Assembly: GCA_016719395.1 (NCBI GenBank)
Contig: JADJZF010000008.1
Coordinates: 1-64,000 of the forward strand
DNA from: Candidatus Amarobacter glycogenicus
Lineage (GTDB): Bacteria; Chloroflexota; Dehalococcoidia; Tepidiformales; Tepidiformaceae
Direction: 5' to 3'
DNA length: 64,000 bases
Shown here: one piece after another, positions 26,097 through 34,711 of the stretch
Layout of the letters: the number at the start of each line of letters is the position of its first letter
Position numbering within the stretch: the stretch's first letter is position 1
The notes under the pieces: model-generated
Told to the model about the DNA's origin: nothing
The model's input: only the letters and a program-made list of their open reading frames with translations
The model's database searches: none
Made by a program: the position numbers and the translations under genes

Positions 26097-26993
26097 TCAC
26101 TCGGCTGCGAAGCTCGGGGTCTCGAGCCCGTACAGCTCGGCTCCATTCCGCCACCAGAGCCGCTCGCGTTCGTCGTCCGTCAGCCCGAGTTGGTCGTAAA
26201 TGATGTCAAAGCGGTCGATGTGGTCCTTGATCTCATCCATGCCGCAGTCGCTCCCGAAGATCAGCTTCTCCACGCCGAACTCGCCCTGGGAATTCGCCGC
26301 CAGCAAGCGCCGCTCCACCATGTGCCGCTCGATCGTCTCTCCACCGCTCATATCGAAGTATACGTTATGTCGCCAACGCGCTGCCGATGTCGCATAGTCG
26401 TAGTTCCCCTGGTTTCCCAGGTGCGCCCCGATGATCTTCAGCTTCGGTAGCCGGTTCGCGATCGAATCCAGGTGCAGCGGCGACATCCGCATCGCCGATA
26501 CATTCCGCGGCGGCATCCTGTCCTGCATTGCCGTCATCCGCTGGTACGCCTGCGCCGCTGCCGCATCTCGCCGCGGGTGCGTTATCGAATAGTCGAGTCC
26601 GCCGCCAATCACGCCCATGTGGAACAGCACCGGCATGTTCAGTTCCTGCGCCTTCGCATACGCCGGGAAGTAGTCCGGCTCGTCGTACGGCCGCTGCACA
26701 CCGATGAGCTTCAGCCCCCGAAACCCCATCTCGTACAACCGGTGAACTCCCTCGCCGTCGACCTCCTCCGGGTCGATCACCGCCACCGGGATGAAGATGT
26801 CGAGGTACTTCTGCGCGATCTCCATGCCCCGCTCGTATGGCGGCCCGAAACGCCCACCCGTCAGCAAGCAGGCCTTCGTCACACCCGCGCTGTTCAGTCG
26901 CTCAACCAGCCGGTCCACCATCGGCGCCGGGTCCTCTTCGGGGTGCTCAAAGTTCCTTGGGAAATGCACGTGGATGTCGAAGATCTTCTTCAT
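26097..26993 (-). CDS. Amidohydrolase-related protein (ACMSD/amidohydrolase 2 type)
   Basis: 298 residues of the metal-dependent TIM-barrel amidohydrolase superfamily. FDIHVHFPRNFEHP supplies the H-x-H ligands. A histidine in VLFHMGVIGGG and another in KIIGAHLGNQGNYDY follow, and GSDCGMDEIKDH carries the final Asp. The overall order matches the decarboxylase/hydrolase branch (ACMSD-like), whose members act on aromatic acids or related compounds. The substrate is unknown. Start ATG 26993 is preferred over an upstream extension without family similarity. Confidence 0.8.
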   Translation of the reverse strand: MKKIFDIHVHFPRNFEHPEEDPAPMVDRLVERLNSAGVTKACLLTGGRFGPPYERGMEIAQKYLDIFIPVAVIDPEEVDGEGVHRLYEMGFRGLKLIGVQRPYDEPDYFPAYAKAQELNMPVLFHMGVIGGGLDYSITHPRRDAAAAQAYQRMTAMQDRMPPRNVSAMRMSPLHLDSIANRLPKLKIIGAHLGNQGNYDYATSAARWRHNVYFDMSGGETIERHMVERRLLAANSQGEFGVEKLIFGSDCGMDEIKDHIDRFDIIYDQLGLTDDERERLWWRNGAELYGLETPSFAAE

Positions 26994-27085
26994 TGCCCTG
27001 CCCGCGGTTCGAAAGCTGTCCCCCGAGTCTAGCCGAAGACCGCGAACCACGGCCACGCACCCCCGCCGGGACGGCGAGCGCCCGC

Positions 27086-27286
27086 CTAATCCCTCTGCGC
27101 CGCCTTGTTCCCTCCGAGCATCCCCAGCAGCGGCGACCCCGCGCCAAGCAGGAACCCGAACTGGTACCAGCCCCCATCCCGTCCCAGGTTGTACACGGGA
27201 TACCGCTCCCACCAGTCGAAGATGTGCAGGATCAACAACGGCCACGCCGTGACCCCGTTCCACAAGCCCCAGAGAAAGTCTTCCAT
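27086..27286 (-). CDS. Small membrane protein
   Basis: 66 residues: MEDFLWGLWNGVTAWPLLIL and HIFDWWERYPVYNLGRDGGW, then YQFGFLLGAGSPLLGML. Tryptophan-rich with two hydrophobic stretches. Similar short proteins of unknown role are common in actinobacterial and chloroflexal genomes. The ATG at 27286 has no clear ribosome binding site, and the gene is divergent from the MFS gene at 27386. Confidence 0.5.
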   Translation of the reverse strand: MEDFLWGLWNGVTAWPLLILHIFDWWERYPVYNLGRDGGWYQFGFLLGAGSPLLGMLGGNKAAQRD

Positions 27287-27385
27287 ACCCGTATTGAACC
27301 ACCCTCGGCGGTCCGTCGCACCCCGATCTCCGTCGCGCCGCCTTCCCCTTGAGACTCGAAACCGGACAACTGGTACCGTCGAGAC

Positions 27386-28621
27386 GTGCGCTCCCGTCCC
27401 TTCATTGCCCTCTATGCCGCGGTCTTCGTGGCAACGATGGGTATCTCGATGGTATCCCCGCTCCTCCCCGTCTACGCGAAGGAGCTCGGCGCTAGCGGCG
27501 TCTGGCTCGGCCTCACCTTTTCCGTCTTCGCCATCGTCCAGACATTCGTCGGCCCCTTCGCCGGCCGCCTCTCCGATCGTTACGGGCGCAAGCCGTTCAT
27601 CGTGGCCGGGCTCTGCATCTACCTGGTTGCCGCCCTCGGATACCTCACCGCCGGAAGCTTCTACCAGGTCATTGCTTTCCGTGCCTTCAGCGGTCTCGGG
27701 ACCAGTCTCATCTTCTCCGTCGCCCGCGCCTATGTTGGCGATATGACGCCGAAGGGCCAGGAAGGCCGCTGGCTCGGCGTCTTCGCCACCGCCGATATCA
27801 TCGGTTTCGGCACCGGCCCGCTCCTTGCCGGCGTCCTCCGCGAAGTCGTCGGCTTCCGCTCCGTCTTCGTCGCCATGGCCATCCTCATGGCCACCAGCGC
27901 CCTCATCCTCATGTGGTGGCTGCCGCGCCACAGCCCCGCCGAGGTCCTCAAGCGAGCATCCCTCGCGAGAGGCGAGGCCCGCGAGACGCAGACGCCATTC
28001 GCCGTCGCCCTCAAGGACCGCCTCGTAGTCGCCGTCACCGCTCACCAGGGCCTCATCTCGCTCGCCAGCGGCGCCTCCTTCAGCTTCCTCGCCCTCCGGC
28101 TCGAAGACGGCCTGGGCGTCAGCCCGATGCTCATCGGCCTCGCCTTCGCGACCCAGGACATCACCGGCGGGCTTGCCCAGCCACTCTTCGGCCGCATGGC
28201 CGACGCCTACAGCCGAAGGGTGCTTGTCGCCGCCGGCCTGCTGGTCAACGGCGCCCTCCTCGCCTGCGTTGGGATTGTGCCCACCTACGGGCTGATGGTC
28301 CTCCTCCTGTTCGCGATGGGCGCCAGCGGCTCGATCTCCCAGGTCGCGGCGGGAGCGATCCAGGTGGTCGCCGGGCGCCGGGTCGGCATGGGTACCGTCC
28401 TCGGTCTTGGCTCGGCTTCGAACGGGCTCGGCATCGTGATCGGCTCGGTCGTCAGCGGGATCATCGTCGATGCCCAGGGCCTCGCCGCGGCGTTCTTCCT
28501 CGGAGGCGCGATCATGGCGGCGGGAGTCCCGGTCTTCCTCGTGCTCACACGCGGCGTCCAGACAAGCGAGCCGCAACGGGCCATCCAGCCCGAACTCTCC
28601 GAAGCGGCAGCCGGCCAGTAG
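27386..28621 (+). CDS. MFS transporter (drug-efflux type)
   Basis: 411 residues, 12 predicted helices. The N-terminus is FIALYAAVFVATMGISMVSP, followed by motif A, GPFAGRLSDRYGRKPFIVAG. The helix 4-5 region reads AFRAFSGLGTSLIFSVARAY. The second half starts with LISLASGASFSFLALRLE and has GGLAQPLFGRMADAYSRRVL, the repeat of motif A. This resembles drug:proton antiporters of the DHA1 group. Start is GTG 27386. It converges with the endonuclease III-like gene (7-base gap). Confidence 0.85.
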   Translation: MRSRPFIALYAAVFVATMGISMVSPLLPVYAKELGASGVWLGLTFSVFAIVQTFVGPFAGRLSDRYGRKPFIVAGLCIYLVAALGYLTAGSFYQVIAFRAFSGLGTSLIFSVARAYVGDMTPKGQEGRWLGVFATADIIGFGTGPLLAGVLREVVGFRSVFVAMAILMATSALILMWWLPRHSPAEVLKRASLARGEARETQTPFAVALKDRLVVAVTAHQGLISLASGASFSFLALRLEDGLGVSPMLIGLAFATQDITGGLAQPLFGRMADAYSRRVLVAAGLLVNGALLACVGIVPTYGLMVLLLFAMGASGSISQVAAGAIQVVAGRRVGMGTVLGLGSASNGLGIVIGSVVSGIIVDAQGLAAAFFLGGAIMAAGVPVFLVLTRGVQTSEPQRAIQPELSEAAAGQ

Positions 28622-28628
28622 CCCGCAA

Positions 28629-29327
28629 TCAGCTCTCCCGGCTCGGGCACGCCGCCAGCGGACAGCGCGCACACGCAGGCCTCCGCGCGGCACACGTCCG
28701 CCTCCCGTGCTTAATCAGGAGCATGTGGAAAGCGTAGTACTCCTCGGGCGGCACGAGGGCTTCCAGCAGGCCGTGCGCCTGGTCCGCGCTCGCCTTTTCG
28801 GGGATGAGCCCGAGGCGTTTGCTCACCCGCTCGACGTGCGTATCCACCGGCAGCGCCGGCCGCCCCAGCGAGAACAGGAGCACGCAGGCAGCGGTCTTCG
28901 GGCCCACCCCGGGCAGCGCTCGAAGCCACGCACGCGCCTCTTCCAGGGGCAGCTCTTCGAGGAACCCCACATCCCAGTCCGGCGCCCGCTGGGCCACCGC
29001 CCGGAGGATCGCCTGGATGCGCGGCGCCTTCTGTTGCGCCAGTCCGCCGGTCTGGATGGCCGCCACCACCTCCTCGACCGGTGCAGCTGCGATCGCGTCC
29101 CAGGAGGGATACCGGCGCATCAGCTGCAGGAACGCGCGCCCGCTGTTCGTGTCCGCGGTGTTCTGGGAAAGCACGGTCAGGACCAGTTCCGTTAGCGGGT
29201 CGTGGCTCACCTGTGGCACCGGGCGGCCGTACACCGGCACGAGCAGGTCGATCACCGCTCGCAGAGAGATCCCGCGGGGCCCCGCGCCCTCCTGCTCCCC
29301 GGTTGGCCCCTCCGGCCGCGCAGTCAT
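28629..29327 (-). CDS. Endonuclease III-like HhH-GPD DNA glycosylase with Fe-S cluster
   Basis: 232 residues of the base-excision-repair glycosylase family. LTELVLTVLSQNTADTNSGR is the conserved N-terminal core helix. LPGVGPKTAACVLLFSLGRP is the helix-hairpin-helix with the catalytic Lys, and ALPVDTHVERVSKRLG holds the catalytic Asp. The C-terminal cysteines (CAARRPACARCPLAACP) form C-x6-C-x2-C-x4-C; classic endonuclease III has x5 in the last gap, so cluster geometry may differ. The start at 29327 overlaps the stop of the flavoprotein gene by 4 bases. Confidence 0.85.
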   Translation of the reverse strand: MTARPEGPTGEQEGAGPRGISLRAVIDLLVPVYGRPVPQVSHDPLTELVLTVLSQNTADTNSGRAFLQLMRRYPSWDAIAAAPVEEVVAAIQTGGLAQQKAPRIQAILRAVAQRAPDWDVGFLEELPLEEARAWLRALPGVGPKTAACVLLFSLGRPALPVDTHVERVSKRLGLIPEKASADQAHGLLEALVPPEEYYAFHMLLIKHGRRTCAARRPACARCPLAACPSRES

Positions 29328-30472
29328 TCGCGGTCCAGCATCCGCTGCGCGATGCCCGGCAGCAGAGGCACTCGCGCCGCCTCGCGAGCGTACGTCGATT
29401 CGCCGCGCTGCACCGCGAAGAACGCATCCCACAGGTACGGGAACTTCGAACTCGCGAACATCCAGGGCCGGGGCGCGCGCCTGAGCATCCCATAGAACAT
29501 GAAACCGATCTGCCGGGCCGCCCGCAGCTCGGGCATGATCTCCCGGTCTACGTCGGCCTGGTACGAAGCCAGCGAGCCGCCGCCGAGGCTGCGCAGCACG
29601 TTTCGAGCCGCCAGCCGCCCCGATTCGACCGCGTAGGAGATGCCCTCTTCGGTGAATTCGTCGGCAAGCCCGGCGCTGTCCCCGGCGAGCAGTGCGCGCT
29701 CGTTCGCGATGCGTTCGCCCCCGCGCCGGAAGCGGATCTTGTGGCCGCGGGCGATCTCGACTTCGGCAGAGCCAAGGCCCAGCGAGTCGATATAGGCCCG
29801 GACGTGGTCCTTCATGTCCCCCGCCTGGTCCGGTGGGAGGACGATCCCGATGGAGAGCACTTCGCGTTTCGGGAAGAGCCAGGCATAACCCCACGGGCGG
29901 TACCCGAGTTCGATGAGGGCGGTGTTCCGGTACGCCAGCCTGCGCACGGCAGGCGCCCGCACCTCCACCTCCCAGGCGGCGCACTCGGCGATGCCCTCGC
30001 CCAGACCGGCCAGCTTGCCGACCGGCGAATGCGCGCCGTCGGCACAGACCAGGTAATCCGCCCCGGCCTCGAACCCCTCGGCCCGGACCGTCACGCCACC
30101 ATCGAGCGAGACCTCGCGTACGACGGTCCCCGGCCGGAACTCGGCGCCGGCCTTCTTCGCCTGCTCCAGCAGGAGCTGGTCGAAGCGCTCGCGCATGACC
30201 ATGTGGGCGAACGGCCGGCCCGAATCGCGCACGAAGCGCGAGCGTCCCTGGTAGCTCACCTGCAACAGGCTGACCGAGTCCTCGACGACCGAATCGATAG
30301 GGAACGGCAGGAGCTTTTCGGTGCGCAGCGGGATGCCCCCGCCGCAGGCCTTGTAACGCGGGAACTCCGCCCTATCGACCACCAGCACGCGCGCCCCGGC
30401 CGCCGCCATATCGCGCGCCGCCGTACTCCCGGCAGGGCCCCCGCCAACCACAATCACATCGAATCGGGACAT
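29324..30472 (-). CDS. Geranylgeranyl reductase-family FAD-dependent oxidoreductase
   Basis: 382 residues of the p-hydroxybenzoate hydroxylase-like flavoprotein fold, in the geranylgeranyl reductase group that saturates isoprenoid chains of lipids, quinones or chlorophyll. FDVIVVGGGPAGSTAARDMA binds FAD. RYKACGGGIPLRTEKLL follows, as in GGR enzymes, and LLAGDSAGLADEFTEEGISY is the second FAD/GD motif. In a non-phototroph, menaquinone or membrane-lipid saturation is the likely role. The start is ATG 30472. The gene is translationally coupled to the glycosylase downstream, which is probably only operonic convenience. Confidence 0.82.
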   Translation of the reverse strand: MSRFDVIVVGGGPAGSTAARDMAAAGARVLVVDRAEFPRYKACGGGIPLRTEKLLPFPIDSVVEDSVSLLQVSYQGRSRFVRDSGRPFAHMVMRERFDQLLLEQAKKAGAEFRPGTVVREVSLDGGVTVRAEGFEAGADYLVCADGAHSPVGKLAGLGEGIAECAAWEVEVRAPAVRRLAYRNTALIELGYRPWGYAWLFPKREVLSIGIVLPPDQAGDMKDHVRAYIDSLGLGSAEVEIARGHKIRFRRGGERIANERALLAGDSAGLADEFTEEGISYAVESGRLAARNVLRSLGGGSLASYQADVDREIMPELRAARQIGFMFYGMLRRAPRPWMFASSKFPYLWDAFFAVQRGESTYAREAARVPLLPGIAQRMLDRE

Positions 30473-32456
30473 GGGGAGAAGGTATCAGTCGCCACCTTTG
30501 GAGTCGCGGCGCTCTGTCGCCGCTCGCGCCATGCGCCACCCTTCACGTTGCACACCCCCTCGTCCGCGACGCAGGAGTCGCGAGAGGGGGCCGCGTGTGA
30601 GGGCCTATCCCCTATCGCCTAACCCCTATCGCCTACTCCATGGCTACGTTCACCGTCCCGCCCGCCCGCGAAGGCCCCCGGCTCCCTCCCGCTGGCCGGG
30701 CTGACCGGGCCCCCTGCCGGCATCCCGCCCAGCCCGGCTACCCTGGGGCTCACCGCGAGCGCGCGCGCTGGGTTGCCCGCACCCCACAGCCACTGCCGCC
30801 TGAGACCACCGAACGTACCCGCCCAACCCATCCGCCGGAGCCGCGGGCGCCCCCACCGCCTTCCGCGCGGATCCCTTCCCCCACCCTACCCCCCCGGCCG
30901 AGTCGCCGGTTCCCCGGAAACACAAACACCCCCCACGCCACCAGCCGAAGAGTTTCACCCCCCCCGCCACCCGCGCCCCCTGATGAGTCCCGGGCGCATT
31001 GACGCTGCACTTTCCTGGCGCCGCCCCCCCAATGCGGAACGCGGTGCGGGCTGCGCCGAACGCCCTGGAACAAGCTAACCTGCTCAGGGCTTCGAGCTGA
31101 ACTCTTCCGCCGCCTGAATCGTGCCCGCCCCTCCCTCCTCCCCGTTCAGCCAGGGCCTCGCAACCGCGACGCGAATCCTCGGCTTCGTCAGAACGCGGAC
31201 TGGAAGCCCGTGGACTTCCCGCCTCGCTAGACGGGGCGGTCGCGGGTGCGGCGTGTGTCGGTCCGCCGATCAGACGCACCTGCCGTAATGTCCTGTAGCG
31301 AGTATGGGAGCGTTACCCGGGCGATGACCGCGAACTCGTCAAAAGCGGTCTAGCCGAGTCCCTGGTTCTTTGGTCGGAAACCGAGCCGTCAGCCGCGAGC
31401 GCGTACTGGAAGCCCCGAAGCGACCGGCGCCGCCCCTTACGTGTTTTTCCGCAGGTCGCGCCTCATTGTCCGTAAAACCAAGGTTTGGATTGCCGGCGCC
31501 GATCCAGCATCCCGCTCACGCGACACGGCAGCAGAACGCGGGGCGGAGAAGCGAGGCGGGGAGCAACGGAGCCGGGCCGACACACTCGTGGCATCCATTC
31601 ACCGCTATGCAGTTGCAAACTTCCCCCATCAACGCCTCACGCCACACTCGGCCCATTTACAGCCAACCCCAGCGCGCGCAGTGGGAAGCACAGCGGGCCT
31701 CGCCCCAGCGCAATCTGATCCGCGGAGCCACCACGCGACGCCCGACCGAGCCGTACGAGGCACAGTCGATGGTCGGCTGGGCGCTTTTGATCGTGCCCAG
31801 CTGTATGCGGTTCAAAGTCGGCGCCTCCCATCGCGATATTCGCACCGGTTGGCACGCCGTTCGCAACAACGCAGGCACCCCCCGGTCCGGAACCACGCGC
31901 GCGGCCGCCACGCAAGCCACGGGCCGCCAACAACCGGCTTCGCCACCGGGGCAGACCACGCACCCCTGGAGTCGCCAGGGCCCCAGTCCGGCGTATCGCG
32001 ACAGCCTACCCCTCCCATCCGAGCACCCTCCCTGCCGGCACGGTGATCCCAACAACCACGCCGCGTCGGAACAGCGGCTTCCAGCGGCGGGTCGACCGGC
32101 AGCCCAGCCGGGAACCCGCGACCGTTCGCGTCGCCCGGGCCCAACTTCAGAGCCCGCCGTAGGCGGGTCGAGACCGCCAGCTTCCGTCCTCAACGTTTCG
32201 CCGGCCAGATCTTACCCACGCAAGAGTGTCCCGGAGGAACAACCGCCGCTCGCATGCCGCCCCGACCGCCCTCCATGCAGCACTCGCCCGGCGTTCATCC
32301 ACGGCGCCGCCTCGAGGCGGCTGGCGCCCTCCGCTGCAATCGCAAATCGTGAACCGCGACTCCCGCCTGACTTCCCCCCATACTCCGTCACCCTCCTCCC
32401 GGCGTCAGGATGCCATCCGCCCCTACGCGCTCGCGGCCCTCGTCAACCCTCACCCC
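30473..32456. other. Two-kilobase gene-poor region
   Basis: No frame here has family similarity or a convincing start, although the low stop density of GC-rich DNA leaves several long open frames. Visible structure: a 14-base tandem repeat of CCCTATCGCCTA at 30609-30637; C-rich low-complexity stretches around 30840-30990; and less biased, more mixed sequence around 31260-31860 that could be decayed coding DNA or a structured RNA. No tRNA, rRNA, RNase P, SRP or tmRNA signature was recognised, and no TTATNCACA-type DnaA box was seen. It ends near a sharp strand-composition switch at about 33.5 kb. Confidence 0.4.
30609..30637. repeat. Short tandem repeat of a 14-base unit
   Basis: CCCTATCGCCTAAC is followed directly by CCCTATCGCCTACT, with a partial CCTATC unit just before. 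It lies downstream of nothing obvious, in the gene-poor region. Confidence 0.6.
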
Positions 32457-32645
32457 ATGCCCACCAACCGCTCCCTCGCCTCCCTCGCCAAACAACTCGA
32501 ACGCGCCATCCCCGAAGGCTTCCCACCCTTCGACGCCGCCGCCTTCCTCAACGGCACCTACAAACTCCCGCCCGAACTCCAACGCTCCCCTCCCCCAGGC
32601 TTGGGAGAGGGGTCGGGGGAGGGCGCCGTCAGCGAGCAGGGATGA
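32457..32645 (+). CDS. Short ORF interrupted by palindromic repeats (possible 5' part of a split gene)
   Basis: ATG 32457 opens MPTNRSLASLAKQLERAIPE, GFPPFDAAAFLNGTYKLPPE, after which the frame runs into a palindromic CCCCTCCC/GGGAGAGGGG repeat and stops at 32645. The first 42 residues look genuinely coding (strong third-position C). The rest is repeat translation. The downstream frame at 32807-33520 may be the other half of the same gene or a separate gene. Function is unknown. Confidence 0.5.
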   Translation: MPTNRSLASLAKQLERAIPEGFPPFDAAAFLNGTYKLPPELQRSPPPGLGEGSGEGAVSEQG

Positions 32646-32816
32646 GGACCACCGCCCCACTGCCCCGACGCCCCCTGGACAACCCCACCCCTCCCAGGCC
32701 GGGAGAGGGCAAAATCCGGGTTGAGGACCACCAACTCAACCCCAACCCCCCTCCCAAGCTGAGAGGGGGGGGTGAGGACCCTTCGCGCTTGGGAGAGGGG
32801 TCGGGGGTGAGGGATG
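32587..32816. repeat. Cluster of REP-like palindromes
   Basis: Three or four copies of a CCCCTCCC ... GGGAGAGGGG palindromic unit, at 32587-32612, about 32687-32710 and 32741-32810. They are separated by short spacers that share TGAGGACC. Such GC-rich interspersed palindromes are typical of bacterial REP/MITE-like elements, and here they lie between two coding stretches. Confidence 0.65.
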
Positions 32817-33520
32817 AACCCGTAACCACTCCCGGACCACTTCCCGCCCCGGAAGTGGTCAACACGTCCGAACCTGAAACGACCACTTCCAACCACTTGC
32901 GTAACCCCAGGAAAAGGTGCCGAGCCATCGCCAAATCCGGCCAACCCTGCAACGCCTACCGCCTCAGGGCCGGCGACCTCTGCCTCTTCCATGAAGCCGA
33001 CGCCCTAACCAGCGTCCAGGAAGCCCGCACGCGCGGCGGCCGCCAGTCCCCGGCCCACCAGCGCGATGCCCTCGACCTCGACCTCCTCCCCGTCGACTTC
33101 CACGACACGTCGTCACTCCTCGCCTTCACCGAAGGGCTCATCCGCATGCAGCTTGCCGGCGCCATCCCGCATCGCCAGTGTTCCCAGATCCTCCGGACCC
33201 TCCGCATCGCCGAACGCACCCTCTCCGCGGCCTCCCCGGATACCGCCGCCTACCTCGCCGCCGTCCGCGCCTTTGTCGATGCCTCGTCAACCGTCGCCGA
33301 ACACCTCGAAACCCGCGAAACCACCGAACAGGCCCGCGAAATCGAGAACGTCGGCGCCAAGCGCCAGGAATACCTCAAAGCCAACCAGCAATTCGGCCAC
33401 AACCAGCCCAAACCCGCCCCGAACCACTCCCCGTCACACCCCAGCTTCCCGCCCGCCGGCTGGCGCCCCAACTTCCTCCCAACCTCCCCCTTCTACAACA
33501 ACCCCCTGTTCCGCCCCTGA
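32807..33520 (+). CDS. Protein with a CCCH-type cysteine/histidine motif
   Basis: The frame is open from far upstream, but similarity-like sequence starts around residue 30. RKRCRAIAKSGQPCNAYRLR is followed by AGDLCLFHEADALTSVQEAR, forming C-x8-C-x10-C-x2-H, a motif common in small zinc-binding proteins of chloroflexal and cyanobacterial genomes. A helical part follows (LLAFTEGLIRMQLAGAIPHR, LRIAERTLSA), then a Pro-rich tail. GTG 32807 follows a GGGAGAGGGG that could serve as ribosome binding site but belongs to the repeat; GTG 32855 is an alternative start. Codon bias is extremely C-ending, unlike genes just to the right. Confidence 0.55.
   Translation: MRDEPVTTPGPLPAPEVVNTSEPETTTSNHLRNPRKRCRAIAKSGQPCNAYRLRAGDLCLFHEADALTSVQEARTRGGRQSPAHQRDALDLDLLPVDFHDTSSLLAFTEGLIRMQLAGAIPHRQCSQILRTLRIAERTLSAASPDTAAYLAAVRAFVDASSTVAEHLETRETTEQAREIENVGAKRQEYLKANQQFGHNQPKPAPNHSPSHPSFPPAGWRPNFLPTSPFYNNPLFRP
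32835..32890. promoter_or_regulatory. Triple GACCACTTCC motif (perfect inverted pair plus a direct copy)
   Basis: GACCACTTCC at 32835-32844 and its exact complement GGAAGTGGTC at 32851-32860 form a hairpin. GACCACTTCC recurs at 32881-32890. It could be a protein-binding site or another repeat remnant at the 5' end of the CCCH gene. Confidence 0.4.
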
Positions 33521-34128
33521 CCCTCCGTTCTTTCCTCTTTCCTCGTTGCTCTTTCCTCTAGTCGCTCGGCGACGATCCCCCACCCCTGCGCGAACAGCTG
33601 GCGGGCGACCTGGGCGCCGGGGCAGTGGTTCTCGACGCGCTTGCCCTCAAAGTCGCCGTAGTAGCGGGTGAAGATGCTGGACTCGTCGTCCATGCGGGCG
33701 AGGGCATCGGCTCGGGCGGATAGCTCGGGCTCCGACGGCTCCCAGTCCGTGCCCAGCAGCGGCGACGACCACAGCACCGAGTCGAGCAGGGCAGCCACCG
33801 AATCGGTGCCGGCGCGGACCTGGGCCAGCTGGTCGCGGTCGAGCCCCCGAGATGGCCCCAGGTCCGCGAGCAGCCCTTCGAGCGCCAGCCGCCAGGCCTC
33901 GACCCGGGGAGTGCCGCTGGCCGTGCTCAGGTAGCGCTCCCGCACGACAGCCGGGTCGAACACCTCGGGCACGCGGTCGAGCGCCTCGTGCAGGCGGGCG
34001 GCGAAGCCCGGTTCGAACTTCGAGACGAGGATGGTCCCCGCGGCCTCCCGGACGATCCGCCGCGCGCCCTCGATGCCGCGGTCTCGCAGCCACGTTTCGA
34101 AGCGGACGTCCCGGTCGCTGCCGCGGGG
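33493..34128 (-). CDS. Unknown protein, N-terminus unresolved
   Basis: The minus-strand frame is coherent from an upstream stop (34129-34131) to its own stop at 33493. It reads FETWLRDRGIEGARRIVREA, AGTILVSKFEPGFAARLHEA, then AWRLALEGLLADLGPSRGL and FTRYYGDFEGKRVENHCPGA. No ATG, GTG or TTG occurs in frame before GTG 33972, so the true start is probably hidden by an indel near 34130, just after the DinB-like gene. The last about 15 residues run through the polypyrimidine repeat. Genome-like codon use supports coding. No family is recognised. Confidence 0.55.
   Translation of the reverse strand, partial: PRGSDRDVRFETWLRDRGIEGARRIVREAAGTILVSKFEPGFAARLHEALDRVPEVFDPAVVRERYLSTASGTPRVEAWRLALEGLLADLGPSRGLDRDQLAQVRAGTDSVAALLDSVLWSSPLLGTDWEPSEPELSARADALARMDDESSIFTRYYGDFEGKRVENHCPGAQVARQLFAQGWGIVAERLEERATRKEERTEGQGRNRGLL
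33528..33559. repeat. Polypyrimidine CTCTTTCC element, copy 3
   Basis: TTCTTTCCTCTTTCCTCG and a further CTCTTTCCTCT lie where two genes converge and where strand composition switches. It is close kin to the elements at 9337 and 13062. Confidence 0.45.
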
Positions 34129-34168
34129 TCAGCCGGCGCCGGGGCCGGGTGCGACGGAGGGCGGCCGT

Positions 34169-34711
34169 TCAGAGGAGGGCGCCCTGGAGGCCCATCAGGC
34201 CCTTCACGAGCTGGGCCTCACCGAGGTGTTCGGCGACGTGGCCGATGCCGAAGAAGGCGACCGCTTCGAGGCGGGACATGCGGTCGTAGCCGGGGTAGAC
34301 ATCGGTGAAGAAGGGAAGGGCGATCTCGGCGGCGGCGTCTTCCGGGGAGAGCGCATCGAGGACGGCGTTGATGCTGGCGCCGACGGCGCTGGCATAGGCG
34401 CAGAGTTCGGGGAGGTCCAGGCGGAGGGAGCCGATCTGGTCCCGGGTCATGCCGTTGCCGAACGCGGAGCGGCCCGTCTCGCCGACGGGCAGGCGGGAGG
34501 CCCAGCCCTGGCTGGCGAAGACGGTGGGCCGGCGCAGCAAGAGGCCATGGACGAGGTCATCGCTCGAGCGGTAGGCGTGCCAGAGGGCGAACATGATGGA
34601 GGTGTCGTGGTTCTCGGGCTGCCAGTGGAGCTGGTCCGGCGTGAGGCCCTTGATGAAGACGGCGGGCGCGTGCCAGAAAGCGATGTTGGTGGACAGGACG
34701 TTCGCTGCCAT
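34169..34711 (-). CDS. DinB-family protein
   Basis: 180 residues of the DinB/YfiT four-helix metal-binding superfamily. The first His is near HWQPENHDTSIMFALWHAYR, and the later pair is in AFFGIGHVAEHLGEAQLVKG, matching the three-His metal site. Members act as thiol transferases or unknown enzymes and are often stress-induced. ATG 34711 is the start. It lies immediately upstream of the unresolved gene at 33493-34128 on the same strand and divergent from priA. Confidence 0.7.
   Translation of the reverse strand: MAANVLSTNIAFWHAPAVFIKGLTPDQLHWQPENHDTSIMFALWHAYRSSDDLVHGLLLRRPTVFASQGWASRLPVGETGRSAFGNGMTRDQIGSLRLDLPELCAYASAVGASINAVLDALSPEDAAAEIALPFFTDVYPGYDRMSRLEAVAFFGIGHVAEHLGEAQLVKGLMGLQGALL

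Noticed and set aside
27086..28693. 535-codon minus-strand frame opposite the MFS gene
   Set aside because: Only its last 66 codons, after the MFS gene start region, look genuinely coding and are annotated separately.
31370..32806. Long + strand open frame leading into the CCCH protein
   Set aside because: No domain, no consistent codon bias, translates palindromic repeats; openness comes from GC content.
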